64,000 bases of DNA from Pseudomonadota bacterium (GTDB lineage: Bacteria; Pseudomonadota; Alphaproteobacteria; Rhizobiales; Rhizobiaceae). How positions within the stretch are numbered: the first letter of the stretch is position 1; each line of letters opens with the position of its first letter. Under the pieces are notes generated by a model that had not been told where the DNA came from, made no database searches, and saw only the letters and a program-made list of their open reading frames with translations. The stretch is taken from NCBI GenBank assembly GCA_023416545.1, contig JAEZHO010000253.1, positions 1 to 64,000 on the forward strand, written 5' to 3'. Made by a program: the position numbers and the translations under genes. Below are positions 25,256 to 33,364 of this stretch, one piece after another.

Positions 25256-25361
25256 GATGATTCCGTGACGAGGGACGATATCGGCGGGTGGCATTGATTT
25301 GCCACCCATTTACCAGAATATTGCTGCTGGCAAGGACGAGATCGCCACGAAAGGACATGTC

Positions 25362-26027
25362 ATGGCCGACGACCCTGCCGAGCACGAGGACAGCAAGCTC
25401 ACGCGCACGAAGCGGACATGGGCGCAGGAGGGCCGGTTCCTCACCGGCAGGATCGCCCGCCCGGAGGTCGAACGCCTTCCCCCCAGCCAGCATCTGGTGA
25501 AGAACTGGCCCGTCCTCGACCTCGGCCAGCAGCCGCAGATATCCACGGCCCAATGGCGTCTTGACGTCGCGGGACTGGTCGAGAATCCGAGGTCCTTCGA
25601 CTGGACGGCATTCCTCGCCCTGCCGCAGACGCAAAACCGCTCGGACATCCACTGCGTCACCACATGGTCCCGCTACGACAACGACTGGACGGGCGTCTCG
25701 ACCCGTGACCTGCTGGCCGTCGTACACCCGAAGGCGGAGGCCGCCGCGGTCATGTTCACGAGTTACGACGGCTACACGACCAATCTTCTCCTTGAGGACT
25801 TTGCAGCCGACGACGCCCTGCTCGCCCACCGATGGCAGGACCAGCCGCTGACCGCCGATCACGGCGGACCGGTCCGCCTCGTCGTGCCGCACCTCTATTT
25901 CTGGAAGAGCGCTAAATGGCTGAAGCGGATCGATTTCATCGCGTCCGACCGCGCCGGCTTCTGGGAAGAGAACGGCTACCACATGCGTGGCGACCCCTGG
26001 GCCGAGCAGCGCTATTCCGACGATTGA
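25362..26027 (+). CDS. Sulfite-oxidase-like molybdopterin oxidoreductase
   Basis: A 221-residue protein with the oxidoreductase molybdopterin-binding domain. The molybdenum-ligand cysteine is C98 in SDIHCVTTWSRYD. TSYDGYTTNL and GGPVRLVVPHLYFWKSAKW follow, as in YedY/MsrP-like catalytic subunits. There is no Tat or Sec signal, so it appears to be cytoplasmic, unlike MsrP. AAAGGACATGTC before ATG 25362 decides the start over an in-frame ATG at 25299. Molybdate transport genes modBC lie 2 kb away. Natural substrate is unknown. Confidence 0.85.
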   Translation: MADDPAEHEDSKLTRTKRTWAQEGRFLTGRIARPEVERLPPSQHLVKNWPVLDLGQQPQISTAQWRLDVAGLVENPRSFDWTAFLALPQTQNRSDIHCVTTWSRYDNDWTGVSTRDLLAVVHPKAEAAAVMFTSYDGYTTNLLLEDFAADDALLAHRWQDQPLTADHGGPVRLVVPHLYFWKSAKWLKRIDFIASDRAGFWEENGYHMRGDPWAEQRYSDD

Positions 26028-26029
26028 GC

Positions 26030-26914
26030 TCAGCGTTGCTCGCGCAGGAAGTTGATGAGCCCCGAGAAATCGTCGCCGCCGTGGCCGTGCGCGTTGAAAC
26101 GCTCGTAGAGGTCGGCCGCATGGGCTCCCATCTCGGTGGTTGCCCCCGTTGCAGAGGCCGCTTCCTGCGACAGCTTAAGGTCCTTCAGCATGAGCGCGGC
26201 CGCGAAGCCCGGCTTGTATCCGTTGTTCGCCGGGGAGCCGGGCACCGGACCGGGGACCGGGCAATAGGTGTTGATCGACCAGCATTGGCCTGACGAGGTC
26301 GAGGCCACGTCGAACAGTGCCTGGTGCGACAATCCGAGTTTCTCGCCCAGCACGAAGGCCTCGCAGACGCCCGCCATGGTGATGCCGAGGATCATGTTGT
26401 TGCAGATCTTCGCGGCCTGTCCCGCGCCCGCGTCGCCGCAATGCACGATCCGCTTTCCCATCTGCTCAAGGACCGGCCTGCCGCGGGCAAAGGCGTCGTC
26501 GGCGCCACCGACCATGAACGTCAGTGTCCCGGCTGTCGCGCCGCCCGTGCCGCCCGAGACCGGCGCGTCCAGCGAGAGGCAACCGGCGCCTTTCGCCAGC
26601 CTATGCGCCTGCCTTGCGCTTTCGACGTCGATGGTCGAGCAGTCGATCAGCAAGGTACCGGGCACGAGGGCCGCGACCAGTTCCTCCCAGACCGACAGGA
26701 CGTGCCTGCCGGCCGGCAGCATCGTCACCACGATGCCCGCTCCAGCCACCGCCTCGACGGCACTTCCGGCAATGGCGATCCCGTTCGCCGCAGCCGACTG
26801 GCGCGATTCCGGCGACAGGTCGAAGCCCGAGACCTCGCGACCTGCCTTGACCAGATTGGCTGCCATCGGCCCGCCCATGTTCCCCAGTCCGATGAATGCG
26901 ATGCGATCCTGCAT
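26030..26914 (-). CDS. mmsB: 3-hydroxyisobutyrate dehydrogenase
   Basis: A 294-residue beta-hydroxyacid dehydrogenase that oxidises 3-hydroxyisobutyrate to methylmalonate semialdehyde with NAD+ in valine breakdown. Seen: the Rossmann motif GLGNMGGPMAANL (9-21), the substrate signature DAPVSGGTGGA (about 116-126) and the catalytic lysine K169 in GQAAKICNNM. GGGAGGAAAGAC precedes the ATG. It lies 64 bases downstream of an acyl-CoA dehydrogenase gene likely to serve the same pathway. The 3-hydroxyisobutyryl-CoA hydrolase and methylmalonate semialdehyde dehydrogenase are not in this window. Confidence 0.85.
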   Translation of the reverse strand: MQDRIAFIGLGNMGGPMAANLVKAGREVSGFDLSPESRQSAAANGIAIAGSAVEAVAGAGIVVTMLPAGRHVLSVWEELVAALVPGTLLIDCSTIDVESARQAHRLAKGAGCLSLDAPVSGGTGGATAGTLTFMVGGADDAFARGRPVLEQMGKRIVHCGDAGAGQAAKICNNMILGITMAGVCEAFVLGEKLGLSHQALFDVASTSSGQCWSINTYCPVPGPVPGSPANNGYKPGFAAALMLKDLKLSQEAASATGATTEMGAHAADLYERFNAHGHGGDDFSGLINFLREQR

Positions 26915-26978
26915 GTCTTTCCTCCCATGAACGGACCCGCGACACGGCGCCGGCCCGGAACTGAACCTGCGGTACTCC

Positions 26979-28124
26979 CTAGGACGTTCGCCCGATGAGC
27001 GAGCGTGCGATGATCACGTTCATGATCTCGTTCGTGCCTTCGAGGATCTGGTGAACCCGGAGGTCGCGGACGATCTTCTCGATTCCGTATTCGGCAAGAT
27101 AGCCGTATCCGCCATGCAACTGGAGCGCGCCGTTGGCCACCTCGAAGCAGCGGTCCGTGACGAGCCGTTTGGCCATGGCGCAAAGCGTGGTCGCGTCGGG
27201 AGCCTTCTCATCCAGGGCGGTCGCCGCCCGCCACAGGAAGGTCCGGCACATTTCGAGATTCGCGGCCATGTCGGCGAGCGAGAACTGCAGCGCCTGGAAG
27301 GCGGTGAGCGGCTGCCCGAAGGCCTTTCGGTCGCCCATGTAGGCAAGCGCCTTGTCGAAGGCCGATTGCGCGCCCCCGAGCGAGGCCGCGGCAATGTTGA
27401 GGCGCCCGCCATCGAGCCCCGCCATGGCGATCCGGAACCCGTCCCCCTCCTCGCCGAGCCGGTTTGCGACGGGTACGCGCGCACTGTCGAGAATGACGGC
27501 GCGGGTCGGCTGCGCATGCCATCCCATCTTGCGCTCGTCGGCGCCGAAGGAAAGCCCGGGCGTATCGGCCGGCACGAGCAGCGTGGAGATCCCTTTCGGG
27601 CCGTCCTCCCCCGTCCGCACCATGACGACGTAGACATCCGAGGCTCCCGCACCCGAGATGAACTGCTTCTGACCGGAAACCACATAGTGGTCCCCGTCGC
27701 GCACCGCCCTCGTCTTCAGGGCCGCGGCGTCCGATCCGGAACCCGGCTCGGTAAGGCAGTAGCTTGCCAGCCGGTCCATGGTCACGAGGCCGGGCAGCCA
27801 TTGTTCACGCTGCTGCTGGTTGCCGAAACGGTCGACCATCCAGGCGCACATGTTGTGGATGGAGATATACGACGCGACCGCCGGACATCCGCCGGCGAGT
27901 GCTTCCATGATCAGCGCCGATTCAACCCGTCCGAGCCCCGCGCCGCCGATGTCGTCGCGAACATAGATGCCGCCCATTCCCAGAGCACCGGCATTGCGGA
28001 TCGTTTCGACGGGAAAGTGCTTTTCCCGGTCCCATTCCAGCGCGAAGGGCGCGATCTCCTCAGCTGCGAAATCGCGCGCCATCTGCCGGATGGCGGCCTG
28101 CTCCTCGGTGAGCATGAAATCCAT
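26979..28124 (-). CDS. Acyl-CoA dehydrogenase (probable isobutyryl-CoA dehydrogenase)
   Basis: A 381-residue flavoprotein of the acyl-CoA dehydrogenase family: N-terminal FMLTEEQAAIRQMARDFA, FAD-site YCLTEPGSGSDAA and the C-terminal ILEGTNEIM containing the catalytic glutamate. The glutamate position and the mmsB partner suggest isobutyryl-CoA dehydrogenase (valine pathway), by family knowledge. ATG 28124 with GGGAGG eight bases upstream is clearly the start; the frame remains open to 28205 without a ribosome site. A 6+6 inverted repeat lies 41-59 bases upstream. Confidence 0.9.
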   Translation of the reverse strand: MDFMLTEEQAAIRQMARDFAAEEIAPFALEWDREKHFPVETIRNAGALGMGGIYVRDDIGGAGLGRVESALIMEALAGGCPAVASYISIHNMCAWMVDRFGNQQQREQWLPGLVTMDRLASYCLTEPGSGSDAAALKTRAVRDGDHYVVSGQKQFISGAGASDVYVVMVRTGEDGPKGISTLLVPADTPGLSFGADERKMGWHAQPTRAVILDSARVPVANRLGEEGDGFRIAMAGLDGGRLNIAAASLGGAQSAFDKALAYMGDRKAFGQPLTAFQALQFSLADMAANLEMCRTFLWRAATALDEKAPDATTLCAMAKRLVTDRCFEVANGALQLHGGYGYLAEYGIEKIVRDLRVHQILEGTNEIMNVIIARSLIGRTS

Positions 28125-28164
28125 GTCTCGCCTCCCTTGGTCTCCCTCGGCCTCCCGCCAGGAC

Positions 28165-28183
28165 TGTGCAGGGATTTTGCACA
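28165..28183. promoter_or_regulatory. Inverted repeat upstream of acyl-CoA dehydrogenase
   Basis: TGTGCA-(7 nt)-TGCACA, a perfect 6-base inverted repeat centred about 50 bases before the acyl-CoA dehydrogenase start. Position and symmetry suit a regulator site, but no cognate regulator gene is in the window. Confidence 0.3.
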
Positions 28184-28240
28184 AGCCGGCGGCTTGCGCC
28201 AGCACGGTCTTGCCTTCCCCCTCAGGTTGACCGGGAGGGA

Positions 28241-29311
28241 TCAGCGCGCGAGCGCCACGGACTTCACCACCGCATAGACCGACCGCCCCACCGCAAGACC
28301 CAGCCGGTCCCGGGAAAAGGCGGTGATCCGGGCGAAGATGCGGACCTCGCCGACAGCGAGTTCGACGCGGATCAGCCCGTCCGTATCGTCCTCGAAGCCC
28401 GCTATCGTGCCGGCGAGGATGTTCAGCGCGCTGATGCCGGCCGGTTTTTCCGTCGCGATCATGACGTCCCGTTCGGGAATGTGCAGTCGCACGGCCTGGC
28501 CCGCGTGCAGGCCGGGGTCGGGTACCACGATCTCCACGGAGCCCGCATCGACGATCGCCAGTCCGTGAGCGACATCGACCGAACGCACGACGGCGGCGAG
28601 CACGGCACCGGCGTCGCGGCGCTCATGGGCCGAGAGCAGACGACCCTTGAGTATCTCCGAAGGCGTCCCGATCGCGGCAACCTGCCCGTCGCGCATCATG
28701 ACGACGCGATCTGCGAGCTGCCCGACCTCGGTCACCGAATGGCTGACATAGACGATCGGAATGCCCGCCTCGTCCCGCAGACGCGCGAGATAGGGCAGGA
28801 TCTCCGCCTTGCGATCGTCGTCGAGAGCCGCAAGCGGCTCGTCCATCAGAAGCAGGCGAGGCGAAGAGAGAAGCGCGCGCCCGATCGAGACGCGCTGGCG
28901 CTCGCCTCCGGACAGGTTGGCCGGCGGTCGGCCGAGCAAGGGCGCAATGCCGAGAAGGTCGACGACCCGGTCGAGATCGCGATGGTCCGCACCGCGCGGC
29001 GCGAACCAGCGGCCGAAGGTCAGGTTTCGCCGCACGCTGAGATGCGGGAAGAGCCGGGCCTCCTGGAACACATAGCCGAACCGCCTGCGGTGCGGGGGGA
29101 CGAAACGGCCCAGGCTGGTGTCGAGCAGGACGTCGTCATCGAACACGACCCGGCCGGACTGCGGCCTCGCGAGGCCGGCGATTACCCGCACGAGCGAGGT
29201 CTTGCCGGAACCGGACTGGCCGAACAATGCCGTCACCCCACCCTCGGCGGTAAAGCCGGCATCCATGCGGAATGCTCCGAGAGCCTGTTTCACGTCGACG
29301 GTGAGCATCAT
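28241..29311 (-). CDS. modC: Molybdate ABC transporter ATP-binding protein
   Basis: A 356-residue ABC ATPase. Walker A is FGQSGSGKTSL (about 30-40), the signature is LSGGERQRVSIGRAL, Walker B is LLLMDEPLAALD, and the H-loop is YVSHS. A C-terminal MOP/TOBE region (about 290-356) ends VGRSVYAVVKSVAL, the oxyanion-binding type found in ModC. It powers molybdate (and probably tungstate) import through ModB. The start overlaps the modB stop (ATGA). Confidence 0.9.
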   Translation of the reverse strand: MMLTVDVKQALGAFRMDAGFTAEGGVTALFGQSGSGKTSLVRVIAGLARPQSGRVVFDDDVLLDTSLGRFVPPHRRRFGYVFQEARLFPHLSVRRNLTFGRWFAPRGADHRDLDRVVDLLGIAPLLGRPPANLSGGERQRVSIGRALLSSPRLLLMDEPLAALDDDRKAEILPYLARLRDEAGIPIVYVSHSVTEVGQLADRVVMMRDGQVAAIGTPSEILKGRLLSAHERRDAGAVLAAVVRSVDVAHGLAIVDAGSVEIVVPDPGLHAGQAVRLHIPERDVMIATEKPAGISALNILAGTIAGFEDDTDGLIRVELAVGEVRIFARITAFSRDRLGLAVGRSVYAVVKSVALAR

Positions 29312-30009
29312 GGCGCCTCACCCTTCCGCCCGAGGAACCGCGCCACCCATTCGGATGCCAGCAAGGCACCGAAGGAGATGGCGATGGCGACCACCGTCAG
29401 CCGCATTGCTCCGGCATCTCCGCCCGGCACCTGCGTGAGGGTGTAGATCGCGGCGGAGAGCGTCTGCGTCTCGCCGGGGATGTTGGACACGAAGGTGATC
29501 GTCGCTCCGAATTCCCCCATCGCCTTGGCGAAGGAAAGAATCATGCCGGCGATGATGCCCGGAGCCGCAAGCGGCAGGGTCACGGTGAGGAACACCCAGG
29601 CAGGACGCGCGCCGAGCGTGCCTGCCGCCTCCTCCAGCCTGGTATCGACCGCCTCCATCGAAAGGCGGATCGAGCGGACCATGAGCGGGAACCCCATGAT
29701 GGCGCAGGCAAGCGCGGCCCCGGTCCAGCGGAAGGAGAAGGTGAAGCCGAGCCAGTCATACAGGAGGGAACCGATCGCACCCTGCCGGCCGAAGGTGATC
29801 AGCAGGAGAAATCCGGTGACCACGGGCGGAAGGACGAGCGGCAGATGCACGATCCCGTTCAGGAGCGACTTGCCCCAGAACCGGGTGCGGGCAAGCAGAT
29901 AGGCTATGGCGATGCCTGCAGGCAGGCTGCAAATAACCGCAACGGTCGATACCTTCAGGCTAAGGCGGACGGCAGTCCATTCCTCCTCGCTCAGTGCAAG
30001 CCACTCCAA
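29308..30009 (-). CDS. modB: Molybdate ABC transporter permease, TTG start
   Basis: A 233-residue permease with five or six helices and the cytoplasmic coupling motif EAAGTLGARPAWVF. The best start is TTG at 30009: the product then begins LEWLALSEEEWTAVRLS, which matches the family, and GGGGGGAAGAGC lies directly upstream. The in-frame ATG at 30105 would add 32 unrelated residues and overlap the divergent promoter region. No modA gene for the periplasmic binding protein is adjacent: upstream lies a divergent DUF892 gene. Confidence 0.85.
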   Translation of the reverse strand: MEWLALSEEEWTAVRLSLKVSTVAVICSLPAGIAIAYLLARTRFWGKSLLNGIVHLPLVLPPVVTGFLLLITFGRQGAIGSLLYDWLGFTFSFRWTGAALACAIMGFPLMVRSIRLSMEAVDTRLEEAAGTLGARPAWVFLTVTLPLAAPGIIAGMILSFAKAMGEFGATITFVSNIPGETQTLSAAIYTLTQVPGGDAGAMRLTVVAIAISFGALLASEWVARFLGRKGEAP

Positions 30010-30121
30010 GCTCTTCCCCCCACTCGGACACGCGCAAGCGCCTGCTCCGCTTTGCGGCCAGACCAACTGGATAGACCGCCCGCGACGGAAAATCCATGCC
30101 GGCAACTCTCCGCGCCGCCGA

Positions 30122-30146
30122 GGAACTTTGTCCGGCGGACGAGGTT
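30122..30146 (+). promoter_or_regulatory. EcfG-type promoter for DUF892 copy 2
   Basis: GGAAC at 30122-30126 and GTT at 30144-30146, separated by exactly 17 bases. It ends 35 bases before the ATG at 30182. Confidence 0.6.
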
Positions 30147-30181
30147 CGTGCCGCGGACGTCAACCCACATGGAGAATGAAC

Positions 30182-30697
30182 ATGGCTGACACCAGCAAGA
30201 CACGTGAGATCTTCGTAACCGGCCTCAAGAACGCCCACGCGATGGAAAACCAGGCCTTGTCGATCATGAAGCCGCAGGTTTCCCGCATCGAGAACTATCC
30301 GGAAGTCGCCCGCCGCCTCGAGGAGCATATCCGCGAGACGGAAGGCCAGATCGCACGCCTCGAAGAACTGTTGCAGCAACTGGACGAGAGCCACTCCTCG
30401 CTGAAGGACATGGCGCTGTCCTTCACAGGCGCGATGGCCGCGATGAGCCACACCGTCGCCGGGGATGAAATCCTCAAGAACTCCCTCGCCAACTTCGCCT
30501 TCGAGAATTTCGAGATCGCCGCCTACAAGTCCCTGCTGACGATCGCGGACCTCGGAGGCTTCCCGTCGGCGACCTCCGCCCTGCAGGCGAACCTCAGGGA
30601 GGAGCAGGACATGGCAAAGTGGATCGACGACAACCTGCGCACGGTGACGATGCGGTTCGCCCAGCTGCGCGAAGCCGGCGAGACCGCCAAGGTCTGA
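30182..30697 (+). CDS. DUF892 ferritin-like protein (YciE/YciF family), copy 2
   Basis: A 171-residue all-helical protein of the ferritin-like DUF892 family, paralogous to the gene at 11320-11826. Family features: REIFVTGLKNAHAMENQAL, the EHIRETEGQIARLEEL helix and FENFEIAAYKSLL with REEQDMAKWID at the C-terminal half. It is a little longer than copy 1 and differs in its middle loop. GGAGAATGAAC precedes ATG 30182. The EcfG-type promoter upstream predicts induction in the general stress response. Confidence 0.9.
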   Translation: MADTSKTREIFVTGLKNAHAMENQALSIMKPQVSRIENYPEVARRLEEHIRETEGQIARLEELLQQLDESHSSLKDMALSFTGAMAAMSHTVAGDEILKNSLANFAFENFEIAAYKSLLTIADLGGFPSATSALQANLREEQDMAKWIDDNLRTVTMRFAQLREAGETAKV

Positions 30698-30717
30698 CGC
30701 GAGGACCGGCAATACGA

Positions 30718-30752
30718 GGAGAGGAGCGGCACCGGCAGGTCCGCTCCTCTCC
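30718..30752 (+). terminator. Long GC-rich hairpin after DUF892 copy 2
   Basis: A perfect 12-base stem (GGAGAGGAGCGG and its complement) with an 11-base loop, 20 bases after the stop. No T-run follows, so termination is uncertain; it lies between two convergent genes and could also protect mRNA ends. Confidence 0.45.
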
Positions 30753-30787
30753 CCGTCCCGACAGATGCGCGCGACCGCAACCTTGCC

Positions 30788-31801
30788 CTAGACCCGCTCC
30801 CGGCGCCCGGTCTCGGCCGAGCGCAGCATCGCATCGATCAGGCGGTGGACCTTCAACGCCTCGCGCCCGCTGACCCGCGGCGCCCGGCCCTGTTCCACCG
30901 CATCCACGAAGTCTGCGATCACCGCCCGATGATGCATGTGCGAGAAGGCCATGGGATCGGCGCCGGCCCCACCGCCGACCTCACCGTCGTCCATCTCGAT
31001 TGTGGACCCGTCATGGAAGGCCGCAACGAGGGCGGCGCCTTCGATCCTCGCCATTCCCCGAGTTCCGATCACTTCGATGGAATCCGGCGTGCCGGGATAG
31101 GCGCAGGTGGTGGCGCTCACCGTGCCGATTGCGCCATTCCCGAACCGGATCGCCCCCGCAACCAGGTCTTCCGTTTCCATGCGATGCACGGGGGTCGTGA
31201 CCGCGTATGCCGTCGTCTCCACCGGCAGGCCGGCAACCGAAACCAGGAGGTCGAGCGTGTGTATCCCCTGGGTCAGGAGCACGCCGCCGCCATCCCTCGC
31301 CTTCGTTCCCCGGCCGGGCTGGTCGTAATAGCTCTGCGGCCTCCAGTTGGACAACCGCGCCGATGCGCCGACGATCTCGCCCAGCCGGCCGTCGGCGACG
31401 ATCTGGGACATGGCGACGCTGACCGGACGAAACCGGTGCTGCAGCACGACGCCCAGCGTCACCCCGGCCCTCTCGGCCGCCTCCACCAGCGCCGTCGCAT
31501 TCTCCGTCGACACATCGAGCGGCTTCTCCAGGAGGACATGCTTTCCTTTCGCCGCCGCGCGCTCGACGAGCTGGCGGTGCGTGTTCGGGGGCGTCAGGAT
31601 GAGGACGGCGTCGATGGACGGGTCGTCGACTATGCTCTCGACCGTGTCCGTGACCGGCATGGACCAGCGGCTTGCAAAGCTCTCGCGCCTCTCCGGCGTC
31701 GGACTGAACGCGGCCACGACTTCCACGCGGTCGCGCAAATCCACAAGGCTTTGCGCATGGGGTGCCGATGCCATTCCGAGCCCGATCAAGCCTAGTCTCA
31801 T
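30788..31801 (-). CDS. Gfo/Idh/MocA-family oxidoreductase
   Basis: A 337-residue NAD(P)-dependent dehydrogenase. The Rossmann entry is LGLIGLGMASAPH, the EKP motif is LLEKPLDVS (E92-K93-P94), and the C-terminal substrate domain contains GGGVLLTQGIHTLDLL with the expected histidine. Members act on sugars and sugar acids. It is divergent from uxaC over a shared palindromic region (31830-31863) and so probably belongs to the uronate regulon. It might reduce or oxidise a keto-uronate, filling a step otherwise missing here (inference). Confidence 0.85.
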   Translation of the reverse strand: MRLGLIGLGMASAPHAQSLVDLRDRVEVVAAFSPTPERRESFASRWSMPVTDTVESIVDDPSIDAVLILTPPNTHRQLVERAAAKGKHVLLEKPLDVSTENATALVEAAERAGVTLGVVLQHRFRPVSVAMSQIVADGRLGEIVGASARLSNWRPQSYYDQPGRGTKARDGGGVLLTQGIHTLDLLVSVAGLPVETTAYAVTTPVHRMETEDLVAGAIRFGNGAIGTVSATTCAYPGTPDSIEVIGTRGMARIEGAALVAAFHDGSTIEMDDGEVGGGAGADPMAFSHMHHRAVIADFVDAVEQGRAPRVSGREALKVHRLIDAMLRSAETGRRERV

Positions 31802-31829
31802 GCCTTATTCCTTTGCTTCGAAGAATTGT

Positions 31830-31863
31830 CATACAAAATACTGATTTTTGTATGTTGACATAC
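31830..31863. promoter_or_regulatory. Double palindrome between divergent uronate genes, candidate GntR operator
   Basis: Two overlapping inverted repeats: CATACAAAA-(7 nt)-TTTTGTATG at 31830-31854 and GTATGT-TG-ACATAC at 31850-31863. Together they give three evenly oriented CATAC/GTATG half-sites. It lies 29 bases from the Gfo/Idh start and 53 from the uxaC start, and it contains the -35 box of the predicted uxaC promoter. The GntR/FCD gene of the same cluster is the obvious candidate regulator. Confidence 0.6.
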
Positions 31864-31882
31864 TAGCCGTCGCTGCTCTAGC
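31855..31882 (+). promoter_or_regulatory. uxaC: Predicted sigma-70 promoter for the uronate operon
   Basis: TTGACA at 31855-31860 and TCTAGC at 31877-31882, with 16 bases between. The -35 is perfect and the -10 is weak. The -35 overlaps the palindrome, consistent with repression. Confidence 0.45.
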
Positions 31883-31915
31883 CATTCTTCTGCCGAAGGA
31901 GGAGCGGCAATCGGG

Positions 31916-33325
31916 ATGAATTCACTTGTACATGAAGACGTATTGTTTCCGCCGGAGCCCGGGGTTCGATCGATTGCGCGCGCGCTCTACCGGAGCGTTT
32001 CCGGCCTGCCGATCGTCAGCCCGCACGGCCATACCGATCCGCGCTGGTACGCGCTTGACGAACCCTTTCCCGATCCTGCCCAGCTCCTGATCGTTCCGGA
32101 CCACTATATCTTCCGCATGCTCTTCAGCCAGGGGATCGCGCTGGAAGATCTCGGCGTCAAGCGGCTGGACGGAACAAGGTCGGAGACCGACGGCCGGCGC
32201 ATCTGGAAGATCTTTGCGGAAAACTACCATCTCTTCCGGGGCACGCCCACGCGTCTGTGGATGGACTATGCCCTGTCGTCGCTCTTCCACATCGACGAGC
32301 CGCTGAGCGCCGAAACGGCAGACAGCAGCTACGACCGGATCGCCGAGAAGCTTCGCCAGACGGAATACCGGCCGCGCGCCTTGTTCAAGCGGTTCAACAT
32401 CGAGGTGATCGCCACCACGGAAGGCGCGCTCGACGACCTGCGCTGGCACCGGATGATCCGCGAAAGCGGATGGGACGGCCGCGTCGTGACGGCCTATCGG
32501 CCGGACGCCGTCGTCGATCCGGATTTCGAGGGTTTCTCGGGCAATCTCGACCAGCTGGGAGAGATCACCGGAGAAGATACCGGCACCTGGACGGGTTATC
32601 TCGCGGCCCATCGTCAGAGGCGCGACTATTTCAAGTCCTTCGGCGCCACGTCGTCGGACCACGGCCATGCGACCGCGGATACCGCGAACCTTTCCGAGGC
32701 GGAATCCGCCGCCCTCTTCGACAGGATCAGGACCGGACGGGGAGATCCGCAGGATAATCGCCTGTTCCGGGCGCAGATGCTGACCGAGATGGCGAAGATG
32801 AGCCTGGACGACGGTCTGGTCCTGCAGATCCACCCGGGGTCCTGGCGCAACCATTCGCCGGCGATACTCTCCCGGCACGGTCGCGACATGGGCGTCGATA
32901 TCCCGACCCGCACCGATTACGTCGGGGCGCTGAAGCCGCTGCTCGACGCCGTCGGGCTCGAGCGGAATCTCAGCGTCGTGGTGTTTACCCTGGACGAGAC
33001 CTCCTACGCCCGCGAGCTTGCGCCGCTGGCCGGGGTCTATCCCGCGCTCAAGCTCGGACCGGCCTGGTGGTTCCACGACAGCCCCGAGGGCATGCGCCGG
33101 TTCCGGGAAATGACCACCGAAACCGCCGGATTCTACAACACGGTCGGCTTCAACGACGATACCCGCGCCTTTCCGTCGATCCCGGCGCGGCACGACATCG
33201 CGCGACGCGTGGACTGCGCCTTCCTGGCGCGCCTCGTCGCCGAACACAGGTTGAGGGAGGAGGAAGCCTTCGATCTGGCCAGGGAGCTTGCCTATACGCT
33301 GGCGAAAAAAGCGTATCGGCTTTGA
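31916..33325 (+). CDS. uxaC: Glucuronate isomerase
   Basis: A 469-residue uronate isomerase of the amidohydrolase superfamily, converting glucuronate to fructuronate and galacturonate to tagaturonate. Typical pieces: LPIVSPHGHTDPRWYA with the metal histidines, ATTEGALDDLRWHR, and LQIHPGSWRNHSP. GAAGGAGGAG lies upstream of ATG 31916. It is the first gene of a run with TRAP transporter, GntR regulator, kduI and kdgF, so it channels imported uronates into central metabolism. Confidence 0.95.
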   Translation: MNSLVHEDVLFPPEPGVRSIARALYRSVSGLPIVSPHGHTDPRWYALDEPFPDPAQLLIVPDHYIFRMLFSQGIALEDLGVKRLDGTRSETDGRRIWKIFAENYHLFRGTPTRLWMDYALSSLFHIDEPLSAETADSSYDRIAEKLRQTEYRPRALFKRFNIEVIATTEGALDDLRWHRMIRESGWDGRVVTAYRPDAVVDPDFEGFSGNLDQLGEITGEDTGTWTGYLAAHRQRRDYFKSFGATSSDHGHATADTANLSEAESAALFDRIRTGRGDPQDNRLFRAQMLTEMAKMSLDDGLVLQIHPGSWRNHSPAILSRHGRDMGVDIPTRTDYVGALKPLLDAVGLERNLSVVVFTLDETSYARELAPLAGVYPALKLGPAWWFHDSPEGMRRFREMTTETAGFYNTVGFNDDTRAFPSIPARHDIARRVDCAFLARLVAEHRLREEEAFDLARELAYTLAKKAYRL

Positions 33326-33364
33326 ATGGCGCATCACGCGCCGAGGGAAACAGGGAGGAATTCA

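Noticed and set aside
22604..25297. Long open frames on the plus strand opposite the LLM, DUF763 and aminotransferase genes
   Set aside because: They are arginine/proline-rich, match no family and lie antisense to genes with clear motifs; high GC content keeps such mirror frames open.
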